A model generated the notes under the pieces. The model worked only from the letters and a program-made list of their open reading frames with translations. It was not told the DNA's origin and did not search any database. The translations under genes and the position numbers were made by a program. This document shows, in pieces, positions 1-5,369 of a stretch of DNA of 6,359 bases. Position 1 is the stretch's first letter. Every line of letters starts with the position of its first letter. The DNA is from Bacillota bacterium (GTDB lineage Bacteria > Bacillota > Clostridia > Oscillospirales > Ruminococcaceae): contig JAEWNU010000072.1 in NCBI GenBank assembly GCA_023456995.1, forward strand, positions 1 to 6,359, given 5' to 3'.

Positions 1-498
1 ATTTTCGGCTGTCTTGGGCATACTCAGTTCTTTGCCATAAACTGAATGTGGCTGCGCTGTTGAACCCGCCTCAATGTTCGAGTCAATCAGCGTTAGTGTT
101 CCGTCACCCCAGCGCCCGTTGCGCAGATACTGCGGCGCACGGCTCATGTTCTCAGCACCGCCCGCAACAATAACGTCTGCCTCACCGCACCAAATTTCCT
201 GACAACCGTTCCGGATGGCTTGCATAGCAGAGGCACAAAGTCGATTGACTGTAAAACCGGAAACCGATTCGGGCAGCCCCGCCTCAAGCAAGGCGCACCT
301 TGCAATATTAGAAGCTTCCGTGCTTTGCCGCACTTCACCTAAAATGACTTCGTCAACCATGTCACCGTCAACATTGGCGCGCCGCAGTGCTTCTTTGATG
401 ACCAGCGCGCCCAGTGTATGCGCCGGAACACCCTTGAGCGACCCTCCGTATTTACCAACCGCTGTACGAACAGCACCCATGATGTAGATGTTTTCCAT
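1..498 (-). CDS. Thiolase (acetyl-CoA acetyltransferase family), N-terminal part
   Basis: The first 166 codons are present; the rest (about 225 residues in a typical ~390-aa thiolase) lies beyond the left edge. The protein begins MENIYIMGAVRTAVGKYGG, the usual thiolase opening. The nucleophilic cysteine is Cys88 in VNRLCASAMQAI, matching the Cys88/89 position of biosynthetic thiolases. GGAENMSRAPQYL (residues 113-125) and the TAEN near residue 163-166 are further family signatures. The C-terminal His and second Cys of the active site are outside the window. The start is supported by AAGGGAG (512-506 on the minus strand), 7 nt from the ATG. Thiolases join or split acyl-CoA and acetyl-CoA in the cytoplasm. 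The canonical CGSG around the nucleophile is CASA here, so chain-length preference (acetoacetyl-CoA or longer 3-oxoacyl-CoA) is uncertain. It is divergent from the dehydratase operon and has its own sigma-54-type promoter. Confidence 0.93.
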   Translation of the reverse strand, partial: MENIYIMGAVRTAVGKYGGSLKGVPAHTLGALVIKEALRRANVDGDMVDEVILGEVRQSTEASNIARCALLEAGLPESVSGFTVNRLCASAMQAIRNGCQEIWCGEADVIVAGGAENMSRAPQYLRNGRWGDGTLTLIDSNIEAGSTAQPHSVYGKELSMPKTAEN

Positions 499-569
499 TC
501 GTTTTCTCCCTTCCACAAACTTGCTGGTACGCTCCGTTCTTTTTGGCAATTGCGTTACAATAATTATCA

Positions 570-586
570 TGCAATATTAATGCCAA
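570..586 (-). promoter_or_regulatory. Sigma-54 (-24/-12) promoter of the thiolase gene
   Basis: Read on the minus strand, the sequence is TTGGCAT-TAATA-TTGCA. This matches the RpoN consensus TGGCAC-N5-TTGCW except for T in place of the final C of the -24 box, and the GG and GC dinucleotides have the required 10-bp gap. Transcription would start about 12 bp downstream of the GC, near 558-559, giving a leader of about 60 nt. The same spacing appears in the opposite-facing promoter at 1068-1084, which strengthens both calls. Confidence 0.7.
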
Positions 587-707
587 CTTTTTGGTACCTA
601 GCACGATTACGGATATGAGCTTAATAATATATAATATAAACGTAAAAACGCCTGTTATCTTTTCACATATTGCGCTCCTGTCACGCATATTCTCGCCTCA
701 AATTCGC

Positions 708-735
708 CTTTATTCGATAATATTATTTAATAAAG
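708..735. repeat. AT-rich inverted repeat with inner palindrome
   Basis: CTTTATT (708-714) and AATAAAG (729-735) are exact 7-bp inverted arms, and the perfect palindrome ATAATATTAT (717-726) lies between them. It directly precedes the GCAC/GTGC cluster. It could be an easily melted or bendable segment or a minor operator, but such AT-only symmetry arises easily in a region this AT-rich, so a function is not claimed. Confidence 0.3.
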
Positions 736-741
736 AAGTGA

Positions 742-808
742 AATGTGAAGCACTTTTATGTGCAATGTGAAGTGCAATTGTGCAATATCTGCACAATTAT
801 TTGCACAA
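742..808. promoter_or_regulatory. Cluster of GCAC/GTGC half-sites, candidate enhancer (UAS)
   Basis: Six copies of the GTGC/GCAC tetramer lie in 57 bp, starting at 750 (GCAC), 760, 772, 780 (GTGC), 791 and 803 (GCAC), with steps of 8-12 bp, close to one helical turn. Most sit in the longer context GTGCAAT or TGCACAAT. AATGTGAAG is also directly repeated at 742 and 764, exactly 22 bp apart. The cluster lies about 155 bp from the thiolase -24 box and about 260 bp from the operon -24 box, which is compatible with DNA looping by a sigma-54 enhancer-binding protein. Binding by such an activator is inferred; no regulator gene is in the window. A conventional repressor or activator is the alternative. 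Confidence 0.55.
776..798. repeat. Perfect 9-bp-arm palindrome (operator-like)
   Basis: AATTGTGCA (776-784) and TGCACAATT (790-798) are exact inverted arms around the 5-bp spacer ATATC. The right arm is partly repeated at 801-808 (TTGCACAA), which is also the exact complement of TTGTGCAA at 778-785, so overlapping dimer sites are possible. The core reads TGT-N11-ACA. It is the most symmetrical element of the half-site cluster and the likely primary binding site of the regulator that controls this divergent pair. Confidence 0.6.
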
Positions 809-968
809 TATTTGGAATTTAAAAAATATTTCTGGTATTTAAATGTTTTTTAATCAGACAGATAAATTATTAGCAAAAAGGGCTTTCACGCTAACGTCTT
901 ATAAGTTATGCATCGCTCATGAATTCAATTATATCTAAATGGCATGTTCCAGCGGCAAATGGTACCTT

Positions 969-999
969 ACCCCACTGTTTTGGGGTCAAAAGCAAACAG
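969..999 (+). other. Putative H-type RNA pseudoknot before terminator
   Basis: Stem 1 pairs ACCCC (969-973) with GGGGT (982-986). The loop sequence CTGTTT (975-980) is the exact complement of AAACAG (994-999), giving stem 2. The connecting loops are A974, T981 and the A-rich CAAAAGC (987-993), a one-nucleotide first loop and an A-rich third loop typical of H-type pseudoknots. Stem 2 abuts the first base of the terminator stem at 1000. I could not match it to a riboswitch class I know (preQ1, SAM-II and fluoride consensus elements are absent). It may be the 3' domain of a small RNA, or a chance pairing. Confidence 0.4.
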
Positions 1000-1044
1000 C
1001 GGACAATCGGGCAAAGAATATAAGCCTGATTGTCCGTTTTATTT
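1000..1044 (+). terminator. Intrinsic (rho-independent) terminator
   Basis: CGGACAATCGGGC (1000-1012) pairs with GCCTGATTGTCCG (1024-1036) as a 13-bp stem with a single G-T wobble (1009/1027) and an 11-nt loop. It is followed at once by TTTTATTT. Stem and tail both favour the plus strand; the minus-strand side has only a broken T tract. No plus-strand gene lies upstream in the window, so it must end a non-coding or leader transcript, or insulate the operon promoter 25 bp downstream from spurious transcription. Confidence 0.8.
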
Positions 1045-1067
1045 ATATATTAAGTTCGCTTTGCTTA

Positions 1068-1084
1068 TTGGCACAATTTTTGCA
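1068..1084 (+). promoter_or_regulatory. Sigma-54 (-24/-12) promoter of the dehydratase operon
   Basis: TTGGCAC-AATTT-TTGCA is a full match to the core RpoN consensus YTGGCAC-N5-TTGCW. GG (1070-1071) and GC (1082-1083) are separated by 10 bp. The predicted start is near A1095, giving a leader of about 109 nt before the crotonase ATG. No good -35/-10 pair for the housekeeping sigma factor overlaps it: TTGGCA with TAATAA would have a spacer of only 14 bp. Expression should need an ATP-dependent enhancer-binding protein, consistent with the half-site cluster upstream. Confidence 0.8.
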
Positions 1085-1106
1085 TGTTAATAACAACTAG
1101 AAAGTA

Positions 1107-1161
1107 CCGCTGCACAGCCCGAATTAAACCGAGTGTTTATCAGATATGATAAAAGCAGCGG
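1107..1161 (+). other. Structured 5' leader of the operon mRNA
   Basis: CCGCTGC (1107-1113) and GCAGCGG (1155-1161) are exact 7-bp complementary arms. Within them TTTATCA (1136-1142) and TGATAAA (1147-1153) form a second 7-bp hairpin with a GATA loop, separated by one base from the outer 3' arm. The element lies wholly inside the predicted leader starting near 1095 and ends 25 nt before the ribosome binding site. There is no T tract after it, so it is not a terminator. It may stabilise the mRNA or bind a regulator. Confidence 0.45.
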
Positions 1162-1203
1162 AAAAAAGACAGCTCGAACCTATAAAGAGAGGTGCTTATC
1201 TAA

Positions 1204-1986
1204 ATGAAATTCGACAACATTCTGTACGAAAATCGTGATGGAATTCTGTACCTGACCTTAAACCGACCTGACGTCCGTAACGCCCTTAGCCCTGAGATGT
1301 GGAACGACATCCGCACCGCAACTGAGTTGGTACGAGAAGATGATTCGGTTAAGGTTGTCATTATCAGCGGTGCCGGTGACAAGGCTCTTGCTAGTGGAGC
1401 AGATATTCGGGAGATACACGATCGGGCGTATTTAAAAATGCTTCATGCCACCGCGTCGCTCTCGCTAAAGGCGCTGGAAGATCTGTATAAACCGGTCATC
1501 TGCGCTATTAACGGGTATGCGCTTGGCGGTGGATGTGAACTGGCCATGGCCTGCGATATCCGCATTGCAACCAGAAGGTCGAAGTTTGGACAGCCCGAGA
1601 CTAATTTGGGTATTATTCCAGGGGCGGGCGGAACACAGCGCCTGCCACGGCTAGTCGGTATCGGAAAAGCAAAAGAGCTGATCTTCACCGGACGAATCAT
1701 TGACGCAGAGGAAGCCTGCTCAATCGGTCTTGTCAATAAGGTCACTGAAGACAATCGTGAAGCACTGATGGCCGAAGCTGAGACAATGGCCAGACAAATT
1801 ATGGCGAAGGGCCCAATGGCAATCATGATGAGTAAGATTGCCATCAACACCGGTAGTGAGACTGATATACACACCGGGTTGATGATTGAAAGGCTCGCGC
1901 AAACCGTCGCTTTCAGCACGGCGGATCGCAAAGAAGGTACAGCGGCGTTTCTAGAAAAACGTCCTGCAAATTTTAAGGGTCAATAG
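1204..1986 (+). CDS. Enoyl-CoA hydratase (crotonase family)
   Basis: This 260-residue protein has the usual single-domain crotonase length. The oxyanion-hole segment ALASGADI is at residues 61-68 and GYALGGGCELAMACD at 105-118. Both catalytic glutamates of true hydratases are present: Glu112 in GGGCE and Glu132 in FGQPETNLG (equivalents of Glu144 and Glu164 of rat enoyl-CoA hydratase). GIIPGAGGTQRL follows at 136-147, and the C-terminus AAFLEKRP is typical. It should add water reversibly to a 2-enoyl-CoA giving a 3-hydroxyacyl-CoA; members of this family include the clostridial Crt. A GAGAGG site (1187-1192) lies 11 nt before the ATG. It is the first gene after the sigma-54 promoter and 50 bp from the CoA-transferase, with no terminator between. 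In this context the substrate may be the enoyl-CoA made by the downstream dehydratase, which is inference. A crotonobetainyl-CoA hydratase role is less likely. Confidence 0.93.
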   Translation: MKFDNILYENRDGILYLTLNRPDVRNALSPEMWNDIRTATELVREDDSVKVVIISGAGDKALASGADIREIHDRAYLKMLHATASLSLKALEDLYKPVICAINGYALGGGCELAMACDIRIATRRSKFGQPETNLGIIPGAGGTQRLPRLVGIGKAKELIFTGRIIDAEEACSIGLVNKVTEDNREALMAEAETMARQIMAKGPMAIMMSKIAINTGSETDIHTGLMIERLAQTVAFSTADRKEGTAAFLEKRPANFKGQ

Positions 1987-2036
1987 ACAATCCCTATCTG
2001 GGAATTCATAAAACATTTTAGAGGAGGATCATTCTT

Positions 2037-3239
2037 ATGAAACCCATGGAAGGTATCAAGGTTGTGGAGCTATCCACTATGCTGGCAGGGCCAATGACGG
2101 CGAGAATTCTCGCCGAGTGGGGCGCCGATGTTATAAAGGTTGAATCAATGAATGGTGACGCATGGCGCAAACAAGCCGGCACCACCCTTTCCCCCTGCAC
2201 AAAGGTCGCAAACCCCAACTTCGATATGCAGAACATGAACAAGCGCTTCGTCTCGCTAAACATGCGAACCGAAGAAGGCAGTGCAGCCATGATGAAGCTG
2301 TTAGCTACGGCGGATGTACTCGTCACCAACTACCGCGTGCAGGCGCTGGAACCGATGGGCTTGACCTATGAACAGCTCAAGGACAAATTCCCCCGTCTGA
2401 TTCATGCCTCAGTTCTCGGCTATGGCGAAAAAGGCCCGGAGAAGGACCGCCCCGGTTATGATTACACCGTCTTCTTTTCCAGAACTGGACTGATGGCCGA
2501 CCTTGCACCGGCAGGCGGACCCCCTCTCGTACCTGTCGGCGGCATCGGCGACCACAGTGTAGCTGTCGCTTTGTCGGGCGGCATTGCCGCGGCGCTCTAT
2601 AAAAGAAGCGTCACCGGCCAAGGCGACAAGGTTGATGTTTCGCTACTTCAGGCGGGCACCTTTATTCTCTGCACCGGTCTTTTAAATGGCTTTAACGGGC
2701 GAAAGCTCCCGCGTGATCGTTACGACTGCGGGCACGCCGGCAGTAATACATATCAGGGTTCTGACGGCGAATGGTTCTATCTCGCCGTGATTGATTACCG
2801 TCGTTTTCCTGAATTCTGCGAGGTAATAGGAATGCCTGAAATTGCCACCGACCCGCGGTTCTCTACATCTGCGGCCTACTACCAAAACAGAGAAGAGCTA
2901 ACCCGAATTTTTGATAAGAAATTTATGGAGCAGCCGGTTTCCTATTGGCATGAGCTGCTGGATAAGCACGACCTTCCTCACGAGATTTTGTATCACTTTA
3001 AGGATGTTCCTTACGATCCGCAGGTGCAAGCGAACCACTATACCTATTTCCACGAATACTCGGACGGGACTAAAACCGTATTTGCCAACGGACCGGTCCA
3101 TTTTGGTTCCATTGATCCGGCGGCCATCCCCTGCAAAACCTCCGGCTCAGTCGGCTGTGACAATGAAGAAGTGTTAAAAGAGCTCGGTTATACCGATGAC
3201 GAAATTAAGACCTTGCGCGACGCCGGCGACATCAAATAG
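2037..3239 (+). CDS. Class III CoA-transferase (CaiB/BaiF, FldA/HadA-like)
   Basis: The protein has 400 residues, normal for family III CoA-transferases. It opens with GIKVVELSTMLAGPMTAR and GADVIKVES (residues 6-37), has the ALYKR...TGQGDKVDVSLL segment (186-204) and ends with EEVLKELGYTDDEI (377-390). The catalytic aspartate that carries the acyl/CoA intermediates is most likely Asp142 in RPGYDYTVFF, equivalent to Asp169 of formyl-CoA transferase. EKGPEKDRPGYDYTVFF closely parallels the FldA sequence as I recall it. It probably moves CoA from an acyl-CoA product to an (R)-2-hydroxy acid, supplying the dehydratase. AGGAGG (2022-2027) stands 9 nt before the ATG. Its position directly before the activator and dehydratase genes matches fldA/hadA clusters. 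The acid it uses (aromatic, branched-chain or short) cannot be told from sequence alone. Confidence 0.9.
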   Translation: MKPMEGIKVVELSTMLAGPMTARILAEWGADVIKVESMNGDAWRKQAGTTLSPCTKVANPNFDMQNMNKRFVSLNMRTEEGSAAMMKLLATADVLVTNYRVQALEPMGLTYEQLKDKFPRLIHASVLGYGEKGPEKDRPGYDYTVFFSRTGLMADLAPAGGPPLVPVGGIGDHSVAVALSGGIAAALYKRSVTGQGDKVDVSLLQAGTFILCTGLLNGFNGRKLPRDRYDCGHAGSNTYQGSDGEWFYLAVIDYRRFPEFCEVIGMPEIATDPRFSTSAAYYQNREELTRIFDKKFMEQPVSYWHELLDKHDLPHEILYHFKDVPYDPQVQANHYTYFHEYSDGTKTVFANGPVHFGSIDPAAIPCKTSGSVGCDNEEVLKELGYTDDEIKTLRDAGDIK

Positions 3240-3247
3240 CATAAACG

Positions 3248-3254
3248 AAGGAGG
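3248..3254 (+). promoter_or_regulatory. Ribosome binding site fixing the activator start
   Basis: AAGGAGG lies 10 nt before the ATG at 3265. The same reading frame is open further upstream with an ATG at 3196, but that start would overlap the CoA-transferase by 44 bp, lacks a comparable site, and would add 23 residues before the MYTFGIDIGS that normally begins this family. The 3265 start is therefore preferred. Confidence 0.85.
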
Positions 3255-3264
3255 ACGCCGACCC

Positions 3265-4059
3265 ATGTATACCTTTGGAATTGATATCGGCTCCACCTCG
3301 AGCAAGGCGGTGATTATGCGGGACGGAAAAGACCTCATCGCACATGTGGTTATTCCTCTTGGCACCGGCACTGTGGGCCCAAAGCAGGCGCGCGACGAAG
3401 TGTTTCAAATTTCAGGCCTGACCCCGCAGGATATCAGCTATACCATCGTCACCGGCTATGGGCGCATGAACTGCGATTACGCTGACGACCAAATCAGCGA
3501 ATTAAGCTGCCACGCCAAGGGCATTCACTATCTGCTGCCCACCGCCGATACCATCATCGATATCGGCGGGCAGGACGCCAAGGCCATCAAAGTGGCCCCA
3601 ACGGGGCAAATGCTCGCCTTCCAGATGAATGACAAATGCGCGGCAGGTACCGGTCGGTTTTTAGATGTTATGGCGCGCGTTTTAAACGTCGATATCAACG
3701 ATCTCGGCCCCGTCTCCAAAAAATCAACCCGTCCAGTTGCCATTAGCAACACCTGCACCGTCTTTGCTGAATCTGAGGTCATCTCACAACTTTCCTCAAA
3801 CATTCCCATCGAGGATATCGCCGCAGGAATTCACAATTCGGTTGCCAAGCGCGTCGCAGGTATGGCGCTACGGTTAGGCCGCAGCCAAAATGTCGCCATG
3901 AGCGGCGGGGTCGCACTCAACGTCGGCGTTGTACGTGCGATGTCTCAAGAAATGGGCTGCCCAGTTCTTGTACATCCGCTTTGTCAGACGGCAGGCGCCA
4001 TCGGTGCCGCTGTGCTGGCGTGGGAAAAATACTTAAAGGGAGAAGGTAAAGTATCATGA
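3265..4059 (+). CDS. 2-hydroxyacyl-CoA dehydratase activator (ATP-dependent activase)
   Basis: With the start at 3265 the protein has 264 residues, typical of HgdC/HadI/FldI activators (BcrAD/BadFG, ASKHA ATPase fold). Nucleotide-binding motifs are DIGSTSSK (7-14), DIGGQD (99-104) and GGVALN (214-219). Cys125 in NDKCAAGTGRF and Cys164 in SNTCTVFAESE are 39 residues apart, as Cys127 and Cys166 are in HgdC. One pair per subunit would hold a single [4Fe-4S] cluster across the homodimer interface. Its role in this family is to use ATP hydrolysis to push a low-potential electron from ferredoxin or flavodoxin onto the dehydratase, starting the ketyl-radical dehydration; such proteins are extremely oxygen-sensitive. 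The gene is 25 bp after the CoA-transferase, and its stop overlaps the next start (ATGA, 4056-4059), indicating translational coupling with its partner enzyme. Confidence 0.95.
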   Translation: MYTFGIDIGSTSSKAVIMRDGKDLIAHVVIPLGTGTVGPKQARDEVFQISGLTPQDISYTIVTGYGRMNCDYADDQISELSCHAKGIHYLLPTADTIIDIGGQDAKAIKVAPTGQMLAFQMNDKCAAGTGRFLDVMARVLNVDINDLGPVSKKSTRPVAISNTCTVFAESEVISQLSSNIPIEDIAAGIHNSVAKRVAGMALRLGRSQNVAMSGGVALNVGVVRAMSQEMGCPVLVHPLCQTAGAIGAAVLAWEKYLKGEGKVS

Positions 4060-5369
4060 GCGAGAACGCTACACTTAATGAAAATATCGCTGCCGCAGAT
4101 ACTGCCGCAGCACCCGCACCAAAGCCTAAACGTCCCAAGCCCAAGTCGATGATAATGTTGGGCGAGCAAACTAATGCCCTATTTGAAAATGCCCGTATCG
4201 CCAAAGAAAATGGCGAAAAGGTCGGCTGGTCCGCCTCCATCTTCCCGCAGGAGATTGCGGAGACATTGGGGCTTAACATCCTCTACCCGGAAAACCACGC
4301 GGCTGGCATCGCCGCCCGCCATCAGGCCGACCCATTTTTACAGGAGTGTGAGGGCCCGCTTGGCTACTCCAATGATTTGTGCGCCTATGCTAAGGTCAAT
4401 CTAGCCTATGCCTCAGTTCTAAACGGTGAAAGCAGCGTAGAATTGCCCGACGGCGGCAAGATGATTAAGCCCGATTTTCTGCTGCTGACCAACAATATCT
4501 GCAATCAACTTACCAAGTGGTACGAAAATCTTGCCAAGCAAATGGATATTCCTATATTTTTCATCGATACCTGTTATAACCCTTATGACTATGTCACGGA
4601 GACCCGCGTGCGCTATGTCCGCGCACAGATTGACAAGTTGATCGAGGATCTCTGCGCCTTCACCGGTAAGACCTGGGATGAAGATCGTTTTAAAGCGATT
4701 ATGGAAATCTCACAGCGCAACAGCTATCTGTGGGAGCGTGCGAACAACCTAATGGATAGAAAGCCCTCACCCTTAAGCGGTTTTGAGCTTTTCAACTACA
4801 TGTCCGCCATGGTGTGCAATCGCGGCAAGGAATCTTCCACCGCCATTTTGCAGCAACTTAACGATGAGATTGAAGAGAATATCAAAAACGGCACCTCCAC
4901 CTTCCCAGTGGAAGAGCAGTTCCGCGTTTCGTGGGACGGCATCGCCTGCTGGCCTTATTTGAGCCACAACCTGCGCACGCTGAAAAAATATGGCATCAAC
5001 ATGGTAGCTTCCAGCTACGGCAAGGCATGGGCCATTGAGTATGAAGACCTCGATGGCATGGCGCGCGCTTACTGCTTCGCTTCTACCAATGGTGATAATG
5101 CAACAACCATGATTTCCCGTCGCATAGAGGCGCTAGAGAAGTTCGGCTGCGAAGGAACAATTTATCATGTCAACCGCAGCTGCAAGGTTATGGACTGTCA
5201 GATGATGGAGGTTCAGCGCCAGATTTCAGCCAGAACCGGCATTCCGTTCACTTCTTTTGACGGCGATCAGGCTGACTACCGCAACTATAGCGAGGCCCAG
5301 TTTGAAACGCGCATTCAGGGCTTGGTGGAAGTCATGAAGCAGAACAAGGAGGCTAGAGCCAATGGCTGA
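4056..5369 (+). CDS. 2-hydroxyacyl-CoA dehydratase, alpha subunit (FldB/HadB-like)
   Basis: The protein has 437 residues and belongs to the HGD-D (2-hydroxyglutaryl-CoA dehydratase D-component) family. Motifs in order are GEKVGWSASIFPQEIAETLG (53-72), LYPENHAAGIAAR (76-88), SNDLCAYAKVNLAYA (105-119), NNICNQLTKWYE (146-157), GIACWPYLSHNLR (295-307), NRSCKVMDCQ (373-382) and SFDGDQADYRNYSEAQF (400-416). Cys109, Cys149 and Cys376 are the likely [4Fe-4S] ligands, judging from their conserved positions. The motif set resembles phenyllactyl-CoA dehydratase FldB and, a little less, lactoyl-CoA dehydratase alpha, as I recall those sequences. With the beta subunit it should dehydrate an (R)-2-hydroxyacyl-CoA to the (E)-2-enoyl-CoA. 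Residues 10-31 form an Ala/Pro/Lys-rich tail ahead of the conserved domain, which is unusual. The start overlaps the activator stop by 4 bp. The substrate is undetermined. Confidence 0.93.
   Translation: MSENATLNENIAAADTAAAPAPKPKRPKPKSMIMLGEQTNALFENARIAKENGEKVGWSASIFPQEIAETLGLNILYPENHAAGIAARHQADPFLQECEGPLGYSNDLCAYAKVNLAYASVLNGESSVELPDGGKMIKPDFLLLTNNICNQLTKWYENLAKQMDIPIFFIDTCYNPYDYVTETRVRYVRAQIDKLIEDLCAFTGKTWDEDRFKAIMEISQRNSYLWERANNLMDRKPSPLSGFELFNYMSAMVCNRGKESSTAILQQLNDEIEENIKNGTSTFPVEEQFRVSWDGIACWPYLSHNLRTLKKYGINMVASSYGKAWAIEYEDLDGMARAYCFASTNGDNATTMISRRIEALEKFGCEGTIYHVNRSCKVMDCQMMEVQRQISARTGIPFTSFDGDQADYRNYSEAQFETRIQGLVEVMKQNKEARANG
5346..5352 (+). promoter_or_regulatory. Ribosome binding site for beta subunit, inside alpha gene
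   Basis: AAGGAGG lies 9 nt before the ATG at 5362 and within the last codons of the alpha-subunit gene. It supports the 5362 start and the 8-bp overlap of the two subunit genes, an arrangement that favours equal production of the two subunits. Confidence 0.8.

Larger units (their letters stand above)
499..1203. other. Divergent intergenic regulatory region
   Basis: This stretch of 705 bp separates the start codons of the thiolase and the crotonase. It is AT-rich compared with the flanking genes and I see no credible coding sequence in it. It holds a -24/-12 promoter facing each way (570-586 and 1068-1084), a cluster of GCAC/GTGC half-sites (742-808), a putative pseudoknot (969-999), an intrinsic terminator (1000-1044) and a structured leader in front of the crotonase (1107-1161). 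I see nothing definite in 600-707 and 811-960 beyond AT-rich sequence. Confidence 0.85.

Noticed and set aside
452..688. Minus-strand 78-codon frame spanning the thiolase start and its promoter.
   Set aside because: It overlaps the well-supported thiolase start in another frame, covers the sigma-54 element and shows no recognisable protein features.
742..808. Short repeats considered as a CRISPR-like or tandem repeat array.
   Set aside because: Units are 4-9 bp in both orientations with 8-12 bp steps; there are no repeat-spacer units, so operator half-sites fit better.
801..841. Possible sigma-70-type promoters reading toward the orphan terminator (TTGCAC with AAATAT; TTGGAA with TATTTA).
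   Set aside because: Both pairs match the consensus weakly, and AT-rich DNA gives such matches easily; neither can be preferred without transcript data.
843..938. A 31-codon plus-strand frame (MFFNQTDKLLAKR...) upstream of the pseudoknot and terminator, considered as a leader peptide or the gene ended by the terminator.
   Set aside because: There is no ribosome binding site before its ATG, no run of regulatory codons, and the composition matches AT-rich non-coding sequence.
1204..3239. Carnitine pathway (CaiD hydratase plus CaiB CoA-transferase).
   Set aside because: The activator and dehydratase subunits that follow, and the FldA-like motifs of the transferase, fit 2-hydroxyacyl-CoA dehydration; no CaiA, CaiC or CaiT is seen.
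3196..3264. Upstream in-frame ATG giving a 287-residue activator.
   Set aside because: It would lie inside the CoA-transferase gene, lacks a ribosome binding site and adds residues absent from the family; the ATG at 3265 has AAGGAGG.
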